This document shows positions 38,405-49,737 of a stretch of DNA of 64,000 bases, in pieces. The position numbers and the translations under genes are program-made. A model generated the notes under the pieces. The model was given only the letters and a program-made list of their open reading frames with translations, was not told the origin of the DNA and did not search any database. Source of the DNA: Legionella sp. (GTDB lineage Bacteria > Pseudomonadota > Gammaproteobacteria > Legionellales > Legionellaceae); the NCBI GenBank assembly GCA_030158115.1, contig JAOATK010000018.1, positions 186,001 to 250,000 on the forward strand, in the 5' to 3' direction. Within the stretch, counting starts at the first letter, position 1, and each line of letters begins with the position of its first letter.

Positions 38405-38449
38405 CTGAAGAGAGATTGGTGGCGGGTATGATTTATTCGATTTGGTACA

Positions 38450-38839
38450 TTAATCTTTAAAAAACTTTAATACCATCGAACGCATTCGCGCGATTTCCGA
38501 TGGATTGAACTCCTTATACAGGTCACTATTAATATTGAGACAAACAGTTACTTGATCGCCAATTCCTTTCAATAAATCGACACCAGATAATTTGAGCAGG
38601 CTGATTTCTTGATTAATTTCGCTAGCCCAGGCATCAAGATAGGTCATTTCAGTAAACACGGGTAAAAAAATATCCTCGTTATTTTGCAAAAATAATACTT
38701 TTGGTTCTTCATCCGCATTATTTTTTTCAACAGGAATAATGAAATTTGCTTTAATAAATTCCAGATAGGCTTTATTTGCTTCTTTTGTGTTACCCGAGGA
38801 ATCAAGAGCTGCTTTGATGGCAAGATGTAGCGCATTCAT
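38450..38839 (-). CDS. SseB-like N-terminal domain protein
   Basis: A 129-residue cytoplasmic protein. The start (MNALHLAIKAALDSSGNTKEANKAYLEFI, then FIIPVE), the segment FLPVFTEMTYLDAW and the end LNINSDLYKEFNPSEIARMR match the general plan of the SseB N-terminal domain family ('L-x-x-A...Y-x-x-L...LPVFTS-x-x-x-L-x-x-W...LNPG...EI'). The family is widespread, and its role outside enterobacterial type III secretion is unknown. It is on the same strand as the ankyrin-like gene, about 220 bases upstream of it. Confidence 0.65.
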   Translation of the reverse strand: MNALHLAIKAALDSSGNTKEANKAYLEFIKANFIIPVEKNNADEEPKVLFLQNNEDIFLPVFTEMTYLDAWASEINQEISLLKLSGVDLLKGIGDQVTVCLNINSDLYKEFNPSEIARMRSMVLKFFKD

Positions 38840-39011
38840 AAATAATAACTTTTTAAAATGATAAAGGTTGATTATAACCGAGTCTGATTGGTATTAAAAT
38901 GCAATCAAGTAACGTGTTGAAATAAATGATGACCTCAGTATAATGTAACTCGAACTTGCAGATTTATTATCCATGTTTTAAATAAATATGGCACGTTGAG
39001 TTAGGGTACTT

Positions 39012-40307
39012 ATGAACACACTAAATGGGTTAAAAATGGAAGATTGTAAAAAAAGCTCTTTAGGCGCTGCCTGGTTGATTTGGGGATTAGCTGCTGCATT
39101 TTATTTCTCTGATTATTTAGCACGAGTCGCTCCTGGAGTTATGCACCGTTATTTACAGGTTGATTTTGGAATTAATGAAGCAGGATTTGGCATATTAACC
39201 GCTTCATTTTATATTCCTTATATTTTAATGCAAATACCCGTGGGACTCACCGTTGATCGTTTAAGTATCCGTAAATTGCTGACCATCATGTCTCTTATTA
39301 CTGCTTTTGGTTGCTGTGTATTTGGTTTTGCTGGCGGCTTAATGGTGGGGTCTATTGGTAGAATGCTCATTGGTTTTAGTGCGGCTTTTGCCTTTGTTTG
39401 TTCTCTTCGCTTAGCAACTTCTTGGTTTCCGCCCACCATGTTGGGTTTATTAGCAGGATTGACTCAAGCAGTAGGCATGTTAGGCGCTGCCGCAGGCGAG
39501 GCTCCTGTCTCCTTTATGGTAAGTAACGTGGGCTGGCGCAATAGCATGTTTGTTATGGCCTGTTTATTTATTGTTTTAGCGGGTTTTATCTATCAATTTA
39601 TTCAAGATACTCCCCATGGAAATCATAATGAAACCCCTACTATTAATCGACTAAGTATTCTTCAAAGTTTAAAAATTATTTTATCGTGCAAACAAACATG
39701 GCTTAATGCATTTTATGCCGGATTTTTATTTGGGCCTACAGCGGTAATTGGTGAAGCGATCGGACCCGCTTATTTGCAATTTGGTCGAGGTTTAGGGCCT
39801 CATGAAGCAGCTTTTGCTACTGGATTAATTTTTATAGGCTGGGGTATTGGCGGTCCGATATCTGGTTGGATTTCTGACAGGCTGGGGCGTCGCAAGCCTT
39901 TAATGATTATTTCGGCTGTTTTGGGTATTATTTTTTCCACCTTATTTGTATTTAGCCCAACGTTAAATCAACATTATGTTTACTTATTATTTTTTCTTTT
40001 TGGCTTAACAAACACAGGCGTTGCTATTGCTTATGCTGTTTCAACTGAATTACATGAGCGGAATGTCGTTGGAACATCCCTTGCTTTTACCAATATGATT
40101 TCAATTTTTGTGGGCGCATCAATGCAGCCTTTGGTGGGGCGGTTAGTCGATTTAGTATCTGGCCCACGTGGTTATCATGTTGAATCTTTATTGTTATCTG
40201 ATTTTCAGGCTGGATTAAAATTATTACCTCTGTGTTCGGTCATCGCATTAATACTAGCATTTAGTGTTAAAGAGACGCATTGCAGACCAGTCGGAACCCT
40301 CAAATAG
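39012..40307 (+). CDS. MFS transporter
   Basis: A 431-residue inner-membrane protein with about 12 TM helices. The MFS motif between TM2 and TM3 is present (GLTVDRLSIRKLL), with a second copy between TM8 and TM9 (GWISDRLGRRKPL). A conserved GRMLIGFSAAFAFVCSLRLA stretch fits TM4. Legionella encodes many MFS proteins, including Pht-type amino acid transporters on the phagosome. The sequence does not tell me the substrate. An internal ATG eight codons later is an alternative start. Confidence 0.85.
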   Translation: MNTLNGLKMEDCKKSSLGAAWLIWGLAAAFYFSDYLARVAPGVMHRYLQVDFGINEAGFGILTASFYIPYILMQIPVGLTVDRLSIRKLLTIMSLITAFGCCVFGFAGGLMVGSIGRMLIGFSAAFAFVCSLRLATSWFPPTMLGLLAGLTQAVGMLGAAAGEAPVSFMVSNVGWRNSMFVMACLFIVLAGFIYQFIQDTPHGNHNETPTINRLSILQSLKIILSCKQTWLNAFYAGFLFGPTAVIGEAIGPAYLQFGRGLGPHEAAFATGLIFIGWGIGGPISGWISDRLGRRKPLMIISAVLGIIFSTLFVFSPTLNQHYVYLLFFLFGLTNTGVAIAYAVSTELHERNVVGTSLAFTNMISIFVGASMQPLVGRLVDLVSGPRGYHVESLLLSDFQAGLKLLPLCSVIALILAFSVKETHCRPVGTLK

Positions 40308-40317
40308 TAACACTATA

Positions 40318-40422
40318 TCAAAAGTAGCCTGGATGCAGCGAAGCGAAATCCGGGAGGCCCATGCAAAGCATGGCACCTTATAGAGTTTGAGCCACTCTGC
40401 GCGCCATCCTGGTTACTTTTGA
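40318..40422. repeat. Dispersed GTAGCCTGGATG repeat, copy 5 (long form, decayed right arm)
   Basis: Begins TCAAAAGTAGCCTGGATGCA and shares AATCCGGGAGGCCCATGCAA and TATAGAGTTTGAGCC with the copy at 12549-12682. The right end, GGTTACTTTTGA, is a degenerate inverted arm. It follows the MFS gene stop directly. Confidence 0.82.
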
Positions 40423-40528
40423 TTTTTTCTTAGTTTTCAGCTTATCCCTTATCGCACTCCTATATTATTTGCTGCTATACTTTGCTCTGCAACTTTACTG
40501 TATGCGAATGACTAACATGGAGAACATA

Positions 40529-42007
40529 ATGAAAAAATTGACAGGATTAGTGATTATCCTGGCCGCACTACTTTTAGGCGGATATTATGGTATGGGAGTT
40601 CTTACTGAAAGAACAATTAAAAAAAATATTGCGGTTATTGATCAGTCTAACGGACTGTATGCTGAAATCAGTCAATATGACAGAGGTTTGTTTAATTCTA
40701 ACGCTAAAATTAAATGGAAGCTTCATATCCCTTCTCGTGTGGTAAAAGATGCTGCAGGCCAAGTACAAACAGCTCCTGCTCAAGATTATAATGTTGATAT
40801 GCCAATGGTTATTCATCACGGCCCAATTATTGTTGCTAACCATGGGGTAAGATTTGGCCTAGGTTATGCGACATCATCCTTTACATTTCCTCAAGAATAC
40901 GTGGCTAAGTTTGATGAAGTATTTAATAAAGAATCCAGTAAACCTACGCTAGATCTTAATATTTTTGTAAATTATTTGAATCAAAGCACTGTAGATCTTA
41001 GCGTTCCACAGTTTAAACTGTTTGCTAAAGAAGGAAATGGTAGTTTTAACTGGGTAGGAATGAACGCAACGACCACTATATCTTCTGAAATGAAAAAAAT
41101 TAGTGGGGGTCTCACTCTGAATGGGATTCAATATACGAATGAAGACATGAAGGCGACTTTGGCTAAAGTGTCTAGTGATTATGACCTACATGAAACGCCA
41201 TCAGGGCTTTATCTAGGTGATGCTAACTTCACATTGCCATCTTTTCAGGTGGAAATTAAAGATCAGAAAATATTTGAGATTAATGATCTGATTTTTAAAT
41301 CGGATAGTGACATTGAAGAACATTTATTCAACACTCATTTTACAGCCACTGTAGAATCGATCTTAGTGAATAACAAAAATTATGGCCCTGGCGATTTTGA
41401 AGTGGCTTTGAGAAATTTGGATGCTGATGTTCTAGCTAAAATAAATCAACAAACATCTGAAATGCAAAATGGCACAGAAATACAACGTCAACAAGCTATG
41501 ATTGCTTTGCTTCCTGAACTACCTAAATTATTTAGCAAAGGTGCTGAGTTTGAAATTTCGAAGTTGAGCATTAAAATACCTGAAGGACAAATTGAAGGAA
41601 CTATGTTGATCTCTTTACCTAAAGATGACAATGCAAATCCTTTCGGGTTAATGCAAAAAGTTCAAGGTAAAGCTAAGTTAAAAATGCCTGCAGCGACAGT
41701 TAAGCAAATGATGCAGCATTCAGTAATCCAGCAAATTGCAGCACAACCTGATTTGCAACAAACATTAACTCAGCAGTTACAAAGTGCTCAACCTGCTGCA
41801 ACAGCAGCTACTTCAGCTAAACCCGCTCAACCAACATTAACTATCGATCAAGTTGCCACAATGCAGGCAGATAAACAGTTAAGTGCATTACAGCAAAATG
41901 GTCTTATTGTATTGCAAGGGGAAGATTATCTAGTTGAGATCGATTTAGCTCAAGGCAAATTTATTGTTAATGGAAAGCCTTTTGACTCTTCCATGTTGAA
42001 ATTTTAA
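40529..42007 (+). CDS. YdgA-like (DUF945) family protein
   Basis: A 492-residue envelope protein with an N-terminal signal anchor (MKKLTGLVIILAALLLGGYY) and a long periplasmic region rich in beta-strand-like segments. The start (YGMGVLTERTIKKNIAVIDQ) and the end (YLVEIDLAQGKFIVNGKPF) are typical of the YdgA/DUF945 family, whose function is not established. A low-complexity Q- and A-rich linker lies near residues 390-440. I chose ATG 40529 because it follows ATGGAGAAC and starts the signal anchor; upstream in-frame ATGs lack this. Confidence 0.82.
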   Translation: MKKLTGLVIILAALLLGGYYGMGVLTERTIKKNIAVIDQSNGLYAEISQYDRGLFNSNAKIKWKLHIPSRVVKDAAGQVQTAPAQDYNVDMPMVIHHGPIIVANHGVRFGLGYATSSFTFPQEYVAKFDEVFNKESSKPTLDLNIFVNYLNQSTVDLSVPQFKLFAKEGNGSFNWVGMNATTTISSEMKKISGGLTLNGIQYTNEDMKATLAKVSSDYDLHETPSGLYLGDANFTLPSFQVEIKDQKIFEINDLIFKSDSDIEEHLFNTHFTATVESILVNNKNYGPGDFEVALRNLDADVLAKINQQTSEMQNGTEIQRQQAMIALLPELPKLFSKGAEFEISKLSIKIPEGQIEGTMLISLPKDDNANPFGLMQKVQGKAKLKMPAATVKQMMQHSVIQQIAAQPDLQQTLTQQLQSAQPAATAATSAKPAQPTLTIDQVATMQADKQLSALQQNGLIVLQGEDYLVEIDLAQGKFIVNGKPFDSSMLKF

Positions 42008-42191
42008 GGGTTATTACCTACTGTGATAGGTTTGAAATAAAATTTATCCCTGATGTAATTTGTAACGAGCTATCAAATCAACAAGAAATTAGCTGACGCA
42101 TTGATTTTTAATAGAGTTTTTTCTATTCTGCCCTTGTCTCACACTGTTTGATTCGGTAATATATTGTTTTTAAAAGGAGGAGCTAATAATA

Positions 42192-42470
42192 ATGACAACA
42201 ATCAGTAATGAAGTGGATAGCACCGCTTCACTAGCCGAGAGCGTAACCCATTCCGTACAAAAATATTTTTCAGAGCTTAAGGGAACTGATCCTGTTGACT
42301 TATACCAGTTTGTACTAGAAGAAATTGAGACACCTCTATTTCGCGCAGTCATGGAACACTGTAAGTACAATCAATCACGAGCTGCAGTGATGTTGGGAAT
42401 TAGTCGTGGAACATTAAGAACTAAATTACGCCGTTATTTTGATGATAAATATGTCGGTACGCGTGATTAA
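42192..42470 (+). CDS. fis: Fis-family DNA-binding protein
   Basis: A 92-residue nucleoid-associated regulator. The C-terminal helix-turn-helix (NQSRAAVMLGISRGTLRTKL) is the standard Fis motif, and the preceding segment PLFRAVMEHCKYNQSRAA fits the dimer helix. Legionella encodes three Fis proteins; Fis1 and Fis3 repress effector genes in L. pneumophila. Position a few genes after letE suggests Fis1, from memory of gene order. RBS AGGAGG lies about 13 bases before ATG 42192. An intrinsic terminator follows. Confidence 0.92.
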   Translation: MTTISNEVDSTASLAESVTHSVQKYFSELKGTDPVDLYQFVLEEIETPLFRAVMEHCKYNQSRAAVMLGISRGTLRTKLRRYFDDKYVGTRD

Positions 42471-42485
42471 TTGATTTGAAAACAT

Positions 42486-42513
42486 AAAAAAGAGAGCTTG
42501 GCTCTCTTTTTTT
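42486..42513. terminator. Bidirectional terminator after fis
   Basis: AAAAAAGAGAGC-TTG-GCTCTCTTTTTT is a perfect 12-bp stem with a three-base loop and an A-run and T-run on either side. It serves fis and the convergent F-box gene. Confidence 0.9.
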
Positions 42514-42541
42514 CATTTAATAGACCTCATTATGAAAGAGG

Positions 42542-43786
42542 TCAGGGTAAATTGTGCTGCCGTGTAAACATTTGGTTGTTTTTTAAGCAATAAACAAGTT
42601 CATCGATATTGTTAACTTTTACATTAACTAGTTCGTAGGTCTCGTTTGTTTGAATAAATTTTTGCAAGAGTTTCCCTAACCTGCCGTTGCGTAATGCGGG
42701 TAAGTGAAGGTGTAAATTTGAACAAGCATTTCCTTCTAATGCCGATTTTAACGCTTCTACAGCTTCCTGTTTTTCGTTAAAGCTCTTTTGGAAAGTAGAA
42801 AATAAACTCCCATAAAAGTATTTTTTCGTATTACCATGAGCATCTTTAATTTCTTTTCTATTTTTAATATATTGATTTAAAAGATCTATCAATTCGTTTT
42901 TAATTTGATTTTTAATTTGTTGTTCTTCTGCATCATTAGTAGGGGGGGTTGAGGCGTATTCTTTGGGCAAAGATTCCAAGTAGGCGCTGCAAACTTCCCT
43001 TCGTTCCGCATCATTTTGAATCTGAGTTATAGAAGAAAATTTCTCCCGAAGTCTTGCACTAGCATATTCAAGAGCAAAACGGTTTTGTGCGACCGCAGCA
43101 AGCACTATTGAGGGAATGTCTCTACATCGGCCTGTGTACACTAGTGCACAACCATTTTGTTGAACTGCAGCTAATGCCATTCGAAGATTTATTCTAAATC
43201 GGTAATAATTCATTTCCTCTAGCAAGAGGCCATCTTTTTTTATAGCAGCCAATACTAATTTAGGATTATTTTTTAAAGAAGGATCTATATACTTTATTAC
43301 CTCTGCTTTTTGTGAGATTGCTAAAAGAATAAAATCAAAGTCATTCTTTAATCTGTTGCTAGCAAGGGAGATTAGACTAGCACCATTTTTTTTTATTAAA
43401 GCAAGCATAAATTCAGCATCATCACTTAACTTATTATCAAGATAACCTAAATTCTGATTGCAGCCTAATACATAAAAAAAAGACTCTCTTAGATACTGAG
43501 GTGTCGTTTCGTTTAGACGACCGCCGCTGATTTTTAAATATTCTTTTATCTCTTGGTGTTTTTCTTTGAACGCATCTTTGAAACTTTGATTGGGCCTTGG
43601 TTTCTGATTGGGAAAATAATGTTCAAAATGAGGGCGCCAAAGACTATTGTCTGCACTTAAGTTATTTAAGCGTTTAGAGACAGAGGAGAGCTTTATAAGT
43701 TCCTTCCATGTGTAATCTTTGAGTATTTTTAAAATCATTTCATCTGGCAAATCATCCCAGGATTTGTGAGTTTGTTCTTCAGGCAT
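42542..43786 (-). CDS. F-box protein with DUF4116-like repeats, candidate Dot/Icm effector
   Basis: A 414-residue protein with an N-terminal F-box (about 12-51, LPDEMILKILKDYTWKELIK and SSVSKRLNNLSADNSLWR), the eukaryotic motif that binds Skp1 in SCF ubiquitin ligases. Residues about 121-255 hold DUF4116-like repeats of the pattern D-x-x-x-L-A-I-x-x-x-G-x-L-x-Y (AEFMLALIKKNGASLISLAS, PKLVLAAIKKDGLLLEEMN). F-box domains in bacteria are found largely in effectors, and Legionella has several. A PmrA-like box (43859-43878) and TATAAT lie upstream. Host target unknown. Confidence 0.87.
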   Translation of the reverse strand: MPEEQTHKSWDDLPDEMILKILKDYTWKELIKLSSVSKRLNNLSADNSLWRPHFEHYFPNQKPRPNQSFKDAFKEKHQEIKEYLKISGGRLNETTPQYLRESFFYVLGCNQNLGYLDNKLSDDAEFMLALIKKNGASLISLASNRLKNDFDFILLAISQKAEVIKYIDPSLKNNPKLVLAAIKKDGLLLEEMNYYRFRINLRMALAAVQQNGCALVYTGRCRDIPSIVLAAVAQNRFALEYASARLREKFSSITQIQNDAERREVCSAYLESLPKEYASTPPTNDAEEQQIKNQIKNELIDLLNQYIKNRKEIKDAHGNTKKYFYGSLFSTFQKSFNEKQEAVEALKSALEGNACSNLHLHLPALRNGRLGKLLQKFIQTNETYELVNVKVNNIDELVYCLKNNQMFTRQHNLP

Positions 43787-43847
43787 AATTCCCCCTAGAT
43801 ACTATTCTTTTTAACAAAAACGGAAGCATTAAAAAACACTCTATTTA

Positions 43848-43878
43848 ATTATAGACCAATTATTAAGAAAATTTTAAG
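43848..43878 (-). promoter_or_regulatory. PmrA-like box and -10 of the F-box gene
   Basis: On the minus strand CTTAAAATT-TT-CTTAATAAT (43859-43878) matches the Legionella PmrA element, two CTTAATATT-like halves separated by two bases. TATAAT (43848-43853) follows five bases downstream, so the box covers the -35 region, as expected for an activator. Many Dot/Icm effector genes carry such boxes. Confidence 0.6.
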
Positions 43879-44020
43879 AGTTCAATGGATCACGGCAGGA
43901 CAGGTTTAAGAGTGATATTTGCTGGAGTATGGATCCTCGATCACAGAAGGCGATATATCTTTCTCTTTAGCTAATTTTCTGATTGATATATTCTATTTTT
44001 TATCGAAACTAAAAAGTTGA

Positions 44021-44203
44021 TCAGTCTTTTTTCCCTAGATAAAGAGCCTTATTTACAGATTGCTCTAATTCCTTTAATGTCTTTTCGTGTATACGAGGGA
44101 AAAAATAATTACGATTTTCGTTAGTACTTTTATTTTTAACTGATTTAAATGTTAAATAAACAATTCCGATGATTGATAAAATTAACCCGATTGTTTTTAA
44201 AGC
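44021..44203 (-). pseudogene. Out-of-frame continuation of the small gene at 44197-44490
   Basis: In the -1 frame relative to the 97-residue product, an open frame without its own start codon encodes ALKTIGLILSIIGIVYLTFK, a clear membrane helix, then about 40 charged residues to TGA 44021-44023. One extra A in the A5 run (complement of 44204-44208) would fuse the two frames into a protein of about 155 residues. It could be a frameshift mutation, a slippage site or a sequencing error. Confidence 0.55.
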
Positions 44204-44490
44204 TTTTTAATGTCCATCTTGCTAGTTAGCGCTTTATTTTTATAAGCATTATTTATTGTAGTAGTCCATTTCATATGGAATTGATTAAGATCTGCTGAAG
44301 TCTTTTTTGAATTATTATAAATAGTGAGATCATTATTTAACGAATCATATAATATTCGAGAAGGATTGGTCTGCGGAGTACTGGGTTCTGGCTCTAATTT
44401 TTTTAAAAGCAACTGAATTTTTTTTAATAAATCACCAAGACTTATATCTTTGCTCATGTTTAATTTTGATTTTCTAGTCATGACAATCAT
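44197..44490 (-). CDS. Small hypothetical protein, probably truncated by a frameshift
   Basis: A 97-residue hydrophilic, lysine- and asparagine-rich product (MIVMTRKSKLNMSKDISLGD, a heptad-like LLKKIQLLLKKLEP, then MKWTTTINNAYKNK) that I do not recognise. The start could instead be the ATG at 44481 or the MSKDIS methionine. It ends at TAA just after an A5 run, and the -1 frame continues with a membrane helix (44021-44203). With the missing base restored it would be a short coiled-coil protein with a C-terminal membrane anchor. Confidence 0.5.
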   Translation of the reverse strand: MIVMTRKSKLNMSKDISLGDLLKKIQLLLKKLEPEPSTPQTNPSRILYDSLNNDLTIYNNSKKTSADLNQFHMKWTTTINNAYKNKALTSKMDIKKL

Positions 44491-44624
44491 CCGTTTGATG
44501 AAATTTTAATTAATTATAGCTAATAAATATTAAAATTGATCAAAGTTACTTCTGCCTATTCTAAATTTGATGGGTAGGTTGGTAGTAAAGAAGTTGTTTA
44601 TTTGTTGTGGGGTTGCACTTGTAC

Positions 44625-44660
44625 CGTAGCCTGGATGCGCGAAGCTTAATGCAGGCTACG
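44625..44660. repeat. Short GTAGCCTGGATG-type hairpin near prs
   Basis: CGTAGCCTG (44625-44633) and CAGGCTACG (44652-44660) are perfect arms with GATGCGCGAAGC between them. It is a deleted form of the dispersed hairpin family. It lies 15 bases downstream of the prs stop codon. Confidence 0.75.
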
Positions 44661-44675
44661 TTAGCCGATGAACGG

Positions 44676-45623
44676 TTACTCAGCAAACATGGAGCTCACA
44701 GACTCTTCAATATTCACTCGTGTAATAGCTTGTGCTAGCATGTCAGATAAGCTGACTACGCGGATTTTTTTACAAGCACGTGCTTCTGTAGACAAGGGAA
44801 TAGTATCTGTCACTACAATTTCATCTAGCACAGAATTGGTAATGTTATTAACGGCGGGACCCGATAAAACTGGGTGGGTAATATAAGCCCTAACGCTAAG
44901 AGCGCCATTTTTCTTAAGCTCATGTGCTGCAGAACAAAGAGTGCCCGCAGTGTCAACGATGTCGTCAATAATGATGCAGTTTTTATTCGTTGGATCACCG
45001 ATAATATGCATTACTTCTGACTTATTAGGCCCACTACGACGTTTATCGATGATAGCAAGTTCTGCGTGTGCCAGTCGTTTTGCTACAGCGCGAGCTCTAA
45101 CCACACCACCTACATCAGGAGAAACTACCATAATGTTTTCAAGGTTCTGTTGTGTGATGTCCCCTAGAAGGATGGGTGTTGCATAGACGTTATCTACGGG
45201 CATATAGAAAAAGCCCTGGATTTGATCCGCATGCAGATCAACAGTCAAAACACGACAAATACCAACAGAAGCCATCATGTCTGCGACAATTTTAGCAGTA
45301 ATAGGAACTCGTGCAGAACGAACACGTCTGTCTTGTCGGGCATAGCCAAAGTAGGGGACAACGGCAGTAATTCGCGCAGCAGAAGATCGTCTCAGGGCAT
45401 CTGCCATAGTCAGCAGTTCCATCAAATTATCGTTGGAAGGAGCACAGGTAGATTGAATGACAAAAACGTCTCTACCACGGACATTTTCTAGAATTTCAAC
45501 CATGGTTTCACCATCGCTGAATGTACTAACAGTGGCTTGGCCTATGGGTAATTGAAGGTAAGAAGAAATTTTTTGGGCTAATTCCGGATTGGCATTCCCG
45601 GTGAATATCATCATTGTGGACAT
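44676..45623 (-). CDS. prs: Ribose-phosphate pyrophosphokinase
   Basis: Prs makes phosphoribosyl pyrophosphate for nucleotide, histidine and NAD synthesis. The 315-residue product has the same length as E. coli Prs. Motifs: [48 protein letters not shown] and the PRPP loop [13 protein letters not shown]. It is divergent in position from no gene; a tRNA-Gln gene and lolB lie upstream on the same strand, as in the lolB-ispE-prs region of other Gammaproteobacteria. Confidence 0.97.
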   Translation of the reverse strand: MSTMMIFTGNANPELAQKISSYLQLPIGQATVSTFSDGETMVEILENVRGRDVFVIQSTCAPSNDNLMELLTMADALRRSSAARITAVVPYFGYARQDRRVRSARVPITAKIVADMMASVGICRVLTVDLHADQIQGFFYMPVDNVYATPILLGDITQQNLENIMVVSPDVGGVVRARAVAKRLAHAELAIIDKRRSGPNKSEVMHIIGDPTNKNCIIIDDIVDTAGTLCSAAHELKKNGALSVRAYITHPVLSGPAVNNITNSVLDEIVVTDTIPLSTEARACKKIRVVSLSDMLAQAITRVNIEESVSSMFAE

Positions 45624-45776
45624 GTGTAAAAAGCCTTAGATTTAGGGTCGTCAGTTAACCTAAACACATAGCAGAAGACAGCAAAAAAGATATTATTATT
45701 ATTTGAGCACAACAAGAATGCATCCTTTAAAGTTATCTTCTGCTGTCTGTTTACTCGTTTGAATCAACAAGAAAAA

Positions 45777-45851
45777 TGGCAGGGGTGCTAGGATTCGAAC
45801 CTAGGTATGCAGAGATCAAAACCCTGTGCCTTACCGCTTGGCGACACCCCT
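45777..45851 (-). tRNA. tRNA-Gln (anticodon TTG)
   Basis: On the minus strand the 75-base cloverleaf starts AGGGGTGTCGCCAAGCGGTA and has acceptor arms AGGGGTG and CACCCCT. The anticodon loop TTTTGAT (anticodon TTG) follows CAGGG, and the T-arm is CTAGGTTCGAATCCTAG. The 3' end GCCA is encoded. It closely matches bacterial tRNA-Gln. It lies upstream of prs on the same strand. Confidence 0.96.
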
Positions 45852-46028
45852 AAAATTTGTAGATTCTAAAACTCCATGAATCAAAGCTGCTTTCATCCTT
45901 GCAATGTGCTGGGTATTTTGCAGTGGTTTTTGAATCATGTCAACTTTGAAATCAATAAATTTAATAATTTTTTAAATTTATTTAAAACTTATACTCCATC
46001 GGTTTTTTTCTTGACAATTTCGTTCAAT

Positions 46029-48918
<2,890 letters not shown>

Positions 48919-48929
48919 TGCTAGTCAGA

Positions 48930-49673
48930 CTACGTTCCTTGAGGCCCCACCAATTCTTTGATTGCATCATAAGTTTGATTGATTAGTTGTTGTTTATTTT
49001 CGAGAGTAAATTGCGATGCATCTATAGGCTTGCCTATATGGATTTCAGCCTTTTGTTTTCTATTGACGCTAAATGTATGCGCCGGCAAGATCGTATTAGC
49101 ACCTCGAATCCCAATAGGAATTATGGTTGCTTTAGCTTGGATAGCCGTAATGAAAGAGCCTTTTTTAAATGGAGCTAATTTCCCATCTTTAGAGCGTGTA
49201 CCTTCTGGTGCAACCCAAATAATAATACCGTCTTCCATAAGCTTTTGGGCATAGGCTAAATCTTTTATTGCTTGATATCGATTTTTACGATCTACAAAAG
49301 GAAATTCGGCAGCGACCATCGCCTTGCCCATCAAAGGCATTCTAGAAAGTTCCTTTTTAGCCAACATACGAATAGAGTGTTTAGGAAAGGCTTTAAATGC
49401 TAGGGGAATGTCGTAAGCACTAGAGTGATTGCACATCAAAATGGTGGCAGTACCAGGTTGGGGTTGAGTATTTGAAGGGTTTATTACACGGTATTCAACC
49501 TCAACCTCTTTTAGTAGTTGATCAACCCAACGATGGAGTGTTTTATCTGTCCAGGCTCTAGTAGGTGTACCGAAATAATATTTACCAATACAGCGCAAGC
49601 TGGTGAGAGCCGTATAAAAAAATAGGGCAATAAGAACCCAAATAGCTTTTAATTGATTTATTTTAATTCTCAC
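48930..49673 (-). CDS. plsC: 1-acyl-sn-glycerol-3-phosphate acyltransferase
   Basis: PlsC acylates lysophosphatidic acid to phosphatidic acid at the inner membrane. Motif I is NHSSAYD (HX4D), motif III is APEGTRSKDGKLAPFKKGS, and motif IV is ATIIPIGIRGA. An N-terminal TM helix is present (LKAIWVLIALFFYTALTS). The frame is open back to ATG 49784, inside mutM, which would give 284 residues. I prefer GTG 49673, giving 247 residues, near the 245 of E. coli PlsC; no ribosome-binding site decides between them. Confidence 0.88.
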   Translation of the reverse strand: MRIKINQLKAIWVLIALFFYTALTSLRCIGKYYFGTPTRAWTDKTLHRWVDQLLKEVEVEYRVINPSNTQPQPGTATILMCNHSSAYDIPLAFKAFPKHSIRMLAKKELSRMPLMGKAMVAAEFPFVDRKNRYQAIKDLAYAQKLMEDGIIIWVAPEGTRSKDGKLAPFKKGSFITAIQAKATIIPIGIRGANTILPAHTFSVNRKQKAEIHIGKPIDASQFTLENKQQLINQTYDAIKELVGPQGT

Positions 49674-49737
49674 TTGGACGGGCCAATGAATAATAATATA
49701 GCACAAGTTGCTTTTAATTGCCCAGATGAGCAATGAC

